This document shows positions 1-5,650 of a stretch of DNA of 5,650 nucleotides, piece after piece (position 1 is the first letter of the stretch; each line of letters begins with the position of its first letter). Both the position numbers and the translations under genes were made by a program. A model generated the notes under the pieces. That model was given only the letters and a program-made list of their open reading frames with translations, had not been told where the DNA came from and made no database searches. The DNA comes from Woeseiaceae bacterium (GTDB lineage: Bacteria; Pseudomonadota; Gammaproteobacteria; Steroidobacterales; Woeseiaceae), in NCBI GenBank assembly GCA_022866645.1, contig JALHUQ010000016.1, positions 1 through 5,650 on the forward strand. Reading direction: 5' to 3'.

Positions 1-635
1 ATGGCTACCAACTCGACGCCATCATCGCAGACACACTGAAGGCGATCGCAGCGGCGTTGGGGAATCCAGCGCTCGTGGACGACGCGATCGTCACTGACTA
101 CCGGGACGTCTTTATCCGTGTTCTGGACATAGATCCCCTCACCGCCACGATCATGGAGTTAGCCGATGCGGCCAATGCTGATACGGCATTGCGGACGGCG
201 TTAGGTGACGAACGCGATGGCTGGCTGGACCTCCTGATAAGCACGCAACTCGCAGCGAGTTTTGCGAACGACCGCCTGACCGTCATACGACATTATCCCG
301 CCACTCAGGCAGCGCTTGCCCAAATTTGTCCCGATGATCCGGGCGTTGCGGACCGATTCGAGGTTTTTTACGGCCCGCTGGAGTGTGCCAACGGCTATGT
401 CGAGTTGACCGACGCGCAAACGCAGACCGCTCGAATTGCAGAAGATCAAGCCAAGCGACAACAGCTTGGCCGTCGCATACGAGCACACGACGAATCCCTG
501 GTCTGTGCGCTCGCCGCAGGGCTGCCGCCGTGCGCAGGTACCGCGATGGGGCTTGAGCGCCTGCAAATGGTGCATGATCAGACCGACGATATTCGTGACG
601 TCATTCCCTTTCTGTTTGAGGACCGCAATGAGTAA
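1..635 (+). CDS. epmA: EF-P lysine lysyltransferase EpmA (GenX/PoxA/YjeA), 5' end missing
   Basis: This is the C-terminal part of a class II lysyl-tRNA synthetase-like enzyme that lacks the tRNA anticodon-binding domain and instead attaches (R)-beta-lysine (or lysine) to Lys34 of elongation factor P in the cytoplasm. The reading frame is open from base 3 (first full codon GGC, reading GYQLDAIIADTL), so the gene enters from the left edge; 210 residues are visible against about 325 in E. coli EpmA. A TTG at 57 could be read as a start but is internal to the family alignment. Family-typical stretches are YPATQAALA, FEVFYGPLECANGYVELTDA (the substrate pocket segment with the ANG motif) and, near the C-terminus, GTAMGLERLQM, which is class II motif 3 with its arginine. 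The stop codon TAA at 633-635 overlaps the start of the next gene, implying translational coupling. Its substrate gene efp lies just downstream on the other strand. Identity is clear from the motifs; the N-terminal motifs cannot be checked here. Confidence 0.93.
   Translation, partial: GYQLDAIIADTLKAIAAALGNPALVDDAIVTDYRDVFIRVLDIDPLTATIMELADAANADTALRTALGDERDGWLDLLISTQLAASFANDRLTVIRHYPATQAALAQICPDDPGVADRFEVFYGPLECANGYVELTDAQTQTARIAEDQAKRQQLGRRIRAHDESLVCALAAGLPPCAGTAMGLERLQMVHDQTDDIRDVIPFLFEDRNE
618..622 (+). promoter_or_regulatory. Ribosome binding site of the msrC-like gene
   Basis: GAGGA lies inside the last codons of epmA, 5 bases ahead of the ATG at 628. It is the sequence that selects 628 as the start, rather than the in-frame ATG at 436, which would add 64 residues unrelated to the family and lie wholly inside epmA. 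Confidence 0.7.
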
Positions 636-1101
636 TCTGGATTACGCCCTGCTCAATTCACAATTGCGCGCACTGCTCGCTAACGAGACGGATGCGCTCG
701 CCAGTGCGAGCAATTTCGTCGCGCTACTCTACAACGCCATGGACAGCGTCAACTGGCTGGGAATCTATGTCTTGCGTGGCGACGAACTCGTCCTCGGCCC
801 TTTCCAGGGCAAGCCTGCTTGCGTGCACCTCCCGGTAGGGAGTGGTGTGTGTGGAACAGCGGCAGCAACCCTCAAGACGCAGCGCGTCGCCGACGTGCAT
901 CAATTTGCGGGCCACATTGCATGCGACGCTGATTCAAGATCCGAAATTGTCGTGCCGCTGATAACGAATGGCGATCTGATCGGCGTGCTGGATATCGACA
1001 GCCCGATAGCGGATCGATTCAGTGCGATCGATCAGCAGGGTGTTGAAAGCTTGTGTGACACTTTTTGTGAGTTACAGAGTCAGCACGAGCGATTTATTTG
1101 A
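628..1101 (+). CDS. msrC: Free methionine-(R)-sulfoxide reductase (fRMsr), GAF-fold
   Basis: This cytosolic enzyme reduces free L-methionine-(R)-sulfoxide to methionine, using thioredoxin-recycled cysteines in a GAF-domain pocket. The 157-residue product is one GAF domain, about the usual family length. It carries WLGIYVLRGDELVLGPFQGKPAC, GSGVCGTAA and HIACDADSRSEIVVPL, followed by GDLIGVLDIDSP. The three family cysteines are at residues 65, 75 and 99, with intervals of 10 and 24 as in E. coli YebR/MsrC (Cys84, Cys94, Cys118); the last is the catalytic one in that family. The start ATG overlaps the epmA stop in the string ATGAGTAA, and a good GAGGA site precedes it, so the two genes are probably cotranscribed and coupled. 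Its 3' end overlaps the 3' end of efp by 8 bases on the opposite strand. All three cysteines are present, so an active enzyme is expected. Confidence 0.93.
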   Translation: MSNLDYALLNSQLRALLANETDALASASNFVALLYNAMDSVNWLGIYVLRGDELVLGPFQGKPACVHLPVGSGVCGTAAATLKTQRVADVHQFAGHIACDADSRSEIVVPLITNGDLIGVLDIDSPIADRFSAIDQQGVESLCDTFCELQSQHERFI

Positions 1102-1660
1102 CGCGCGAAACGTATTCTCGTGATCGCGTGTCGACGCGGATGATTTCGTTCTGATCAACAAACAACGGCACGCGTACTACAGCGCCGGTTGAGAGTGTCG
1201 CAGGTTTTACGCCACCACTCGAAGTATCACCTTTCAAACCCGGGTCGGTTGCAACAATTTCGAGTTCGACAAAATTTGGCGCTGCCACGATGATGGGTGC
1301 GTCATTCCACAGCGTGACCATGCAAACGTCGCCATCGGTAATCCAGTCTTTTGCGTCGCCCAACGCTGACGCGTCTGCCGCGTACTGCTCAAAGGTGTCC
1401 TGCACCATGAAATGCCAGAACTCACCGTCTGAATACAAGTACTGCATGTCCTGATCCTTCACATCCGCTGCCTCAACGACGTCACCGGACTTGAAGGTCT
1501 TGTCGATCGTCTTGCCAGTCTTGAGGAATTTGACACGCACCCGACTGAACGCCTGCCCCTTGCCCGGCTTTACGAATTCATTCTCGACGATAATGCAGGG
1601 ATTGCCATCCATGATGATGCGCAGACCAGATTTGAACTCACTGGTATTGTAATTGGCCAT
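1094..1660 (-). CDS. efp: Elongation factor P
   Basis: EF-P binds the ribosome between the P and E sites and relieves stalling at consecutive prolines. The 188-residue product has the standard length and three-barrel layout: a KOW-like N-terminal domain (about residues 1-64), then two OB-fold domains (about 65-127 and 128-188), ending in the family signature DTRSREYVSRVK. The exposed loop reads VKPGKGQAF, with lysine at residue 34, the site modified by EpmA; this fits the epmA gene nearby. The start ATG at 1660-1658 gives the canonical MANYNTSEFKSG opening. The ribosome binding site is weak (AAAGAG, 8 bases ahead of the ATG). The gene converges on the reductase gene and its TAA (1096-1094) falls inside that gene's last codons. 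No epmB, which often sits next to efp in enterobacteria, is present upstream; the divergent neighbour is the FimX-like gene. Confidence 0.97.
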   Translation of the reverse strand: MANYNTSEFKSGLRIIMDGNPCIIVENEFVKPGKGQAFSRVRVKFLKTGKTIDKTFKSGDVVEAADVKDQDMQYLYSDGEFWHFMVQDTFEQYAADASALGDAKDWITDGDVCMVTLWNDAPIIVAAPNFVELEIVATDPGLKGDTSSGGVKPATLSTGAVVRVPLFVDQNEIIRVDTRSREYVSRVK

Positions 1661-1683
1661 AGTTTTCGCTCTTTATACAAACA

Positions 1684-1697
1684 CCGCCGGGCGGCGG
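1684..1697 (-). other. GC-only hairpin in the efp leader
   Basis: The arms CCGCC (1684-1688) and GGCGG (1693-1697) are exact reverse complements with a 4-base loop, a five-pair stem made only of G and C. It lies 24 bases upstream of the efp start and would be inside the efp mRNA if transcription starts from the AT-rich hexamers TAGTAT/TATCAT at 1715-1708 (minus strand), which have no convincing -35. No run of T follows it, so it is not an obvious terminator. A role in efp mRNA stability or translation is only a guess. Confidence 0.35.
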
Positions 1698-1892
1698 AGA
1701 GGCGCCATGATACTAGAGTCTCGCGGCCACACCAGCCGTATTTTCGATGCTGTTAGAGCCTAAATTGCATGGAAACTTGATACAAGTCACGGTTTTGACT
1801 TCCCGAGGGCGACGCCGTCTCCGCCTGTGCATAAACTGCCCCCACGGTTAACAAAATACGGATATCAGCGGAACACCGCCGTTGCCAGGAAA

Positions 1893-4007
1893 ATGGATTT
1901 GAACGGGCGTCAAAGTATCTCCATAGCCGTTCTGACTGAAAATCAGGACGATGTTGAAATCATCAACAGCGCACTGCGCGATGCGGGCCACGCGGCGCAT
2001 TGTCTCTGGATATCCACGCCCGACAAACTTGCCGACACCCTGTCTGCCGAAAATGTCGAATTGCTGATACTCAACTGCGATCGCTACAAAGATTCGATTC
2101 GCCAGGTCATTAAACAAAAAGACCGTTACAACCCCGAAGTCCCCGTCATCGCAATGCAGGAAACTGCGGACGAGACGAAAATTCAAGAAGCCATGCAGGC
2201 CGGCGCCTGCGATCTTGTTTCGTTGTCGCTGAAGAAGCGCCTGCAGTCTGTTGTTACGCGAGAATTGCGAGCACTGCGTGTCGAACGGGCATTGAACTCG
2301 ACCCTGCAGTCAGCTTCCGCATACAAACGCCAGCTGCGAGATCATATGGAGTCGTCCAGCAGTTCAATCGCGCTGGTTCAGGAAGGCATCGTCACAGACG
2401 CCAACGATGCCTGGTTAAAACAATTCAAGGTTAGAGACAAACATGAGTTGGTCGGCATGCCGGTCATGGATACTTTCGAGGCCGAGAGTCAGGCAGCGCT
2501 TAAGGGCGCCCTGATCGCGACTATCGGAGGTAAATGGAAAAAGGGCGAAAAACTCATCGTCAAGTCGCAGGTCGATTCTGGTGACAGTGACGAGGTACAT
2601 CTTGAATTTCGCAAGTTTGATCTCGACGACGGACCCTGCGTTCAAATTCGCATTGCACCTCAGCTGAAGGTGGCGGAAGAGCCGACCAAACTTGTGCACG
2701 ATGCATTGAAGCGCGACCCGACGACCTTGTTTTACCATCGCGCACAATTTGTCGAAAGAATTACGAAACGCCTGAAAAGAAAGCCACCACAGGGAACGCA
2801 TTGCCTGGTCTATATCAAGCCTGACAAGTTTGCCGAGGTGCATGACAAGATAGGCATATTGAATTCTGAAGAGGTCCTTGCGCAGCTCGCCGAAGAAGTG
2901 CGCAAGCGCCTTCATCCGCGTGACATTGCAGGGCGCTTTGAGGGGACCTCGATCATGGTGCTGCTGGAACGTGGCTCCGCACGCGATGCACAGGTCTGGG
3001 GCAAGCAACTTTGTGCTCACATCGCCAAACACACTTTCGAGGTAGGCGAGACGTCGGCAAACATGACCTGTACGGTCGGCGCCTGCGCGGTCAATGAGGT
3101 GTTCGGCAGTCTGGAAGAATTCATTGCAGCGACGGTCGGTGCGCACGCACTCGGCAAAGAGGCCGGTGGCAACACCTCATTCCTCGATGAAAGCGGTGAG
3201 GAAGACACCAAGCAACGTGAGTTTGACGCTATCTGGGTGAAACATCTGAAAGCCGCATTGATGGACGGTCGCTTCCGTCTCGCACAACTTCCCATCGCCG
3301 GACTGCGTAGCGATTCGGTGAAAATGTACGATCTGCTGGTACGTATGATTGACGAGCAAGGTAATTCGGTGCTGCCCTCCGAGTTTTTGCCCGCAGCTGA
3401 ACGCAACAACATGATGAAAAACATCGACCGCTGGATGCTGCAATCCGCAGTTGAATTTTGTAATCAGAATAATGCTGATCGAGTTTTCGTGCGCCTTTCC
3501 AGACAATCAATCACCGACAGTACAACGGCATTGTGGATGGAACAAACGCTGGATGCTCACGATTTCGACTGTTCGCGCCTGGTGATTCAGATTCCCGAGC
3601 GCGATGCCGCAAAACACATCAAGCAGACGCAGGCGCTGGTCAAGCATGCGCGAAAACTTGGCATTGGTTTCGCACTTGAACACTACGGCGTTGATCAGGA
3701 TCGATTCCAGATTCTGGATATATTGAAGCCGAACTACATCAAGCTCGATGGCGAACTGATGCATACGCTGATGACGGATTCGCACTTGCAGACTGCTGTC
3801 GGCAATATCGTCAGGGCCGCGCAGGAGCGCAGGATCAAGACGATTGCGGAGCGCGTCGAAAATGCCAACGCTATGGCCGTGCTGTTTCAGCTCGGGCTCG
3901 ACTTCATGCAGGGACATTATGTTCATGAGCCGGAAGTCGTGCTTCAGGAAGCAGAAGTGGTCGCGGCGAGCACATTGGCCGAGCTATCAGCTGCCAACGG
4001 CATTTAG
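1893..4007 (+). CDS. fimX: FimX-like REC-PAS-GGDEF-EAL protein, predicted non-catalytic c-di-GMP effector
   Basis: With the ATG at 1893 the product has 704 residues, close to FimX of Pseudomonas and Xanthomonas (about 690). Domains in order: receiver-like (9-120), coiled linker (120-150), PAS (152-257), GGDEF (270-445) and EAL (446-690). Every signature is degenerate. The receiver has Asn61 (in LLILNCD) where the phosphorylated Asp should be. GGDEF reads EGTSI (350-354). In the EAL domain the motif reads YDLLVR (D480 for the catalytic Glu), the metal-binding Asn is R534 (VRLS), LEITE reads IQIPE (Q566) and DDFG reads EHYG (596-599). The lysine of YIKLD (K617), the Glu of AERVE (E653) and MQGHYV are kept, as is R484, which would contact the ligand phosphate. 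This pattern argues against cyclase and diesterase activity and for c-di-GMP binding, as in FimX, which regulates type IV pilus assembly at the pole through PilZ and PilB. The gene precedes fimV. A GTG at 1827 could add 22 residues without domain features. The architecture is firm; orthology to FimX is inferred. Confidence 0.75.
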   Translation: MDLNGRQSISIAVLTENQDDVEIINSALRDAGHAAHCLWISTPDKLADTLSAENVELLILNCDRYKDSIRQVIKQKDRYNPEVPVIAMQETADETKIQEAMQAGACDLVSLSLKKRLQSVVTRELRALRVERALNSTLQSASAYKRQLRDHMESSSSSIALVQEGIVTDANDAWLKQFKVRDKHELVGMPVMDTFEAESQAALKGALIATIGGKWKKGEKLIVKSQVDSGDSDEVHLEFRKFDLDDGPCVQIRIAPQLKVAEEPTKLVHDALKRDPTTLFYHRAQFVERITKRLKRKPPQGTHCLVYIKPDKFAEVHDKIGILNSEEVLAQLAEEVRKRLHPRDIAGRFEGTSIMVLLERGSARDAQVWGKQLCAHIAKHTFEVGETSANMTCTVGACAVNEVFGSLEEFIAATVGAHALGKEAGGNTSFLDESGEEDTKQREFDAIWVKHLKAALMDGRFRLAQLPIAGLRSDSVKMYDLLVRMIDEQGNSVLPSEFLPAAERNNMMKNIDRWMLQSAVEFCNQNNADRVFVRLSRQSITDSTTALWMEQTLDAHDFDCSRLVIQIPERDAAKHIKQTQALVKHARKLGIGFALEHYGVDQDRFQILDILKPNYIKLDGELMHTLMTDSHLQTAVGNIVRAAQERRIKTIAERVENANAMAVLFQLGLDFMQGHYVHEPEVVLQEAEVVAASTLAELSAANGI

Positions 4008-4029
4008 TCGAATTGAGCGAAAATAATAC

Positions 4030-4045
4030 CGTGACATACATCACA
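4030..4045. promoter_or_regulatory. CRP/Vfr-type cAMP receptor protein binding site
   Basis: CGTGACATACATCACA matches the CRP core TGTGA-N6-TCACA at 9 of 10 fixed positions; only the first base differs. It also fits the related Vfr consensus of Pseudomonas at most fixed positions. The two half-sites have the exact 6-base spacing. It is centred 125 bases ahead of the fimV start, and about 66 bases upstream of the start point implied by the candidate -10 at 4092. The match is seen directly; binding by a cAMP receptor protein and its effect on fimV are inferred. Confidence 0.55.
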
Positions 4046-4066
4046 CTCTATTTGTCGAACCAACCG

Positions 4067-4097
4067 TTAACGCCCGGCTCCCCTCAAATCTTAAAAT
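4067..4097 (+). promoter_or_regulatory. Candidate sigma-70-type promoter of fimV
   Basis: TAAAAT at 4092-4097 matches the -10 consensus at 5 of 6 positions. The best upstream hexamer is TTAACG (4067-4072), 4 of 6 against TTGACA, but the spacer is 19 bases, longer than ideal. A weak -35 with an upstream CRP-like palindrome is the usual arrangement of an activator-dependent promoter. This is a visual match only. Confidence 0.25.
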
Positions 4098-4149
4098 AGA
4101 TCGCCAGTCGACAGCGCGAATCCGATTCTTGCTGACAATTGATCATTGC

Positions 4150-4153
4150 GGAG
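4150..4153 (+). promoter_or_regulatory. Ribosome binding site of fimV
   Basis: GGAG lies 9 bases ahead of the GTG at 4163. An in-frame TGA at 4154-4156 rules out any start further upstream, so this site and the GTG together fix the beginning of fimV. Confidence 0.6.
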
Positions 4154-4162
4154 TGAGAGACA

Positions 4163-5650
4163 GTGAAAGACACATCAAACAGAGTTACTCGAGCCCGCCG
4201 CAGCTTGCCGGCCATCGTTGCAGTAGGTAGCAGTCTGGCTGCTCTACCGGCCGCCGCACTTGAACTCGGCGACCTGACAGTTCACTCCCGTCTCGGACAA
4301 CCGCTGCGTGCCAGCATCGCGTACGCGCTCGGACCATCCGAGCAGATTGATAGTTACTGCATCAAAATGCGTCCGGGGTCATCGCTAAGCGGCCTGCCCG
4401 GGTTTGGAGATGCGACAATCAGCGTCGCAAACGGCGTCATCATGTTGACCGGACATTCGGCTGTTCGAGAGCCCATGGTCTCGGCACACGTTGTAATTAA
4501 TTGCCCCTACTCCGGGAACCTCAGTCGCGAATATCTGATATTCATTGATCCTTTGATATCACCGTACGAGCAGGCCGTTGTCACTCAGCTGGCCAGCCCA
4601 TCGGCTGATTCGATCGCAGCAACACCCATCACCATAAGCCGCCCGGTGGACAAAGCGACGCCCCAGCCGATACTGAAAGGCATCAGCAAAGGAGCGCGTT
4701 ACCAGGTGCAACGCGGCGATTCGCTGTCGATCATTGCCCAGCGTATTGAGAATCGTTCGATCAGTTTGTTTGCAGCAGTGAATGCCATCTTCGATGCAAA
4801 TCCAGATGCGTTCCTGGATAACGATCCGAACCGGTTGAAAGCCGGAAGCTGGCTCTCGATTCCGGATTTCGACGCTAACGCGTCTGTGATCGTCGCAGCA
4901 GAACCATCGGCCGATGCCATTGCAGCCGCCTATGCCGACACCGAGGCCTACGAGCCCTACTCTGTCGCGGAAATCGTGCCGGTTGAAGTAGCGGCAGTAT
5001 CGCCGGTTAGCGAAGTTATCCTCGATGACCTGGCGCAAACAGGCGCCAATACCGACGCCTTGCGGCCCGGCGACATTATTTTTGACGCTCAGCTTGAGGG
5101 GCCGACAACGGCTTCATCATCGCCCAACGTTCCAACAGCAATTATTTCCAGCAAACCCAAGAATACCGAGAGTTCCGCGTCGCCATCCTGGCTCGCCTGG
5201 CTCGCTGGCAGTGGTCTCGCATTGATTTTTGCACTGTTAATGTTTGGTCGGCGCTTACGTGGACAGCGCGGTACGCCTGCCCTGGCTGCCGAGCAGCCAA
5301 ATCAGCGCCATTTCAGCGATGCGGATACCGCAGACACCGCGAATGTCGAAGCGCTAGTGGTCGATTTCGACCTCTCCGACGAGTCTCCTACTGAGGAAAA
5401 CCTGATCCTTGATGCGGATCTCATCATCGGTACGGGTCTCACCGACAGGTCGGAATCGGACCTGTCGCAAGACTTTGGTTTCGCGACAACGACGGAACTC
5501 GATATCGAATTGCCCTTTGCAACGATTGCCAGCATCGCTGACGAAACTGACATGCTGCCACCGCTACGAGTAAGCGAGCAGTCAATTCTTGATAGCGAGA
5601 TTTTTCCGGAGGATGACGATTACGATATGTCTGTGATCGTAGACGCGACG
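4163..5650 (+). CDS. fimV: FimV/HubP-family polar scaffold protein, 3' end beyond the window
   Basis: The frame is open from a GTG at 4163 to the right edge (496 codons). The product starts with a basic, then hydrophobic signal peptide (residues 1-32, probable cleavage after LPAAA). The FimV N-terminal domain opens with LELGDLTVHSRLGQPLRASI and ends near LSREYLIFIDP. A FimV-type LysM domain follows (180-234; YQVQRGDSLSIIAQRI to NRLKAGSWLSIP), which in this family binds peptidoglycan, then a Ser/Ala/Pro-rich linker, one membrane helix (343-362, after SASPS) flanked by RRLRGQR, and a very acidic cytoplasmic stretch. The TPR-containing C-terminal FimV domain expected next would lie outside the window. 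In Pseudomonas FimV places pilus machinery at the pole and, with FimL, activates the adenylate cyclase CyaB; HubP does similar polar work in Vibrio. Cys66 and Cys114 in the periplasmic part could form a disulfide. The domain order is diagnostic; the exact polar partners are inferred. Confidence 0.9.
   Translation, partial: MKDTSNRVTRARRSLPAIVAVGSSLAALPAAALELGDLTVHSRLGQPLRASIAYALGPSEQIDSYCIKMRPGSSLSGLPGFGDATISVANGVIMLTGHSAVREPMVSAHVVINCPYSGNLSREYLIFIDPLISPYEQAVVTQLASPSADSIAATPITISRPVDKATPQPILKGISKGARYQVQRGDSLSIIAQRIENRSISLFAAVNAIFDANPDAFLDNDPNRLKAGSWLSIPDFDANASVIVAAEPSADAIAAAYADTEAYEPYSVAEIVPVEVAAVSPVSEVILDDLAQTGANTDALRPGDIIFDAQLEGPTTASSSPNVPTAIISSKPKNTESSASPSWLAWLAGSGLALIFALLMFGRRLRGQRGTPALAAEQPNQRHFSDADTADTANVEALVVDFDLSDESPTEENLILDADLIIGTGLTDRSESDLSQDFGFATTTELDIELPFATIASIADETDMLPPLRVSEQSILDSEIFPEDDDYDMSVIVDAT

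Larger units (their letters stand above)
4008..4162. other. fimX-fimV intergenic region
   Basis: These 155 bases are AT-richer than the flanking genes and contain no open reading frame of note. I see no hairpin followed by a T-run after the fimX stop, so fimX transcription may read into fimV. The segment holds a CRP/Vfr-type palindrome (4030-4045), a weak sigma-70-like promoter candidate (4067-4097) and the fimV ribosome binding site (4150-4153). Confidence 0.6.

Noticed and set aside
436..627. N-terminal extension of the reductase reading frame from an ATG at 436
   Set aside because: It lies entirely inside epmA in another frame, has no similarity to the GAF family, and a good ribosome binding site with the family-typical MSNLDYALL start is found at 628.
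1101..1129. Possible hairpin (ACGCG ... CGCGT) at the convergent gene ends, as a shared terminator
   Set aside because: The loop is about 19 bases, there is no T-run, and it lies within the efp coding sequence.
1848..1853. TTAACA as a -35 element for the FimX-like gene
   Set aside because: No -10-like hexamer lies 15-19 bases downstream, where the sequence is GC-rich (GAACAC region).
2415..3146. 243-codon open frame on the minus strand opposite the FimX-like gene
   Set aside because: The plus strand encodes a full multi-domain protein here. The antisense product is cysteine- and arginine-rich with no recognisable domain, and reads as a codon-bias shadow.
4136..4148. Imperfect palindrome CAATTGATCATTG just before the fimV ribosome binding site
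   Set aside because: The symmetry is broken off-centre, it matches no operator I recognise, and it is within chance expectation for AT-rich intergenic DNA.
4559..5038. 159-codon open frame on the minus strand opposite fimV
   Set aside because: The plus strand carries the LysM domain of FimV across this stretch, and the antisense translation shows no motifs.

Overview
The window looks like an ordinary chromosomal stretch of a free-living gammaproteobacterium. The evidence is an EpmA-type lysyltransferase near an elongation factor P with the modifiable Lys34, plus a FimX-like and a FimV-like protein, which are hallmarks of gammaproteobacteria with polar type IV pili. I cannot name the genus. 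Gene density is high, and there is no sign of mobile elements, CRISPR arrays or RNA genes.

Layout. (1) 1-635, plus strand: the 3' two-thirds of epmA, entering from the left edge. (2) 628-1101, plus strand: a complete free methionine-(R)-sulfoxide reductase gene whose start overlaps the epmA stop by 8 bases. (3) 1094-1660, minus strand: efp, converging on the reductase gene with an 8-base overlap of their 3' ends. (4) 1661-1892: the divergent intergenic region between efp and the next gene, with a short GC-rich hairpin in the efp leader. (5) about 1893-4007, plus strand: a REC-PAS-GGDEF-EAL protein in which the receiver, GGDEF and EAL signatures are all degenerate, the architecture of the type IV pilus regulator FimX. 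(6) 4008-4162: an intergenic region with a near-consensus CRP/Vfr-type palindrome. (7) 4163 to the right edge, plus strand: the N-terminal 496 codons of a FimV/HubP-family polar protein (signal peptide, FimV N-terminal domain, LysM, one membrane helix, acidic cytoplasmic stretch), running off the window.

Two functional themes meet here. The left half is a translation and repair block: EpmA attaches a lysine-type group to Lys34 of EF-P, so enzyme and substrate are encoded within 500 bases of each other, with a GAF-fold methionine sulfoxide reductase between them. The right half is a cell-pole and type IV pilus block: a predicted non-catalytic c-di-GMP effector of FimX type followed by FimV, which in Pseudomonas organises polar pilus assembly and cAMP signalling. 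The CRP/Vfr-like site in front of fimV suggests cAMP control, which would link the two second messengers at this locus. The families are all known. The least ordinary points are the fimX-fimV adjacency and the cAMP-receptor-type operator between them.
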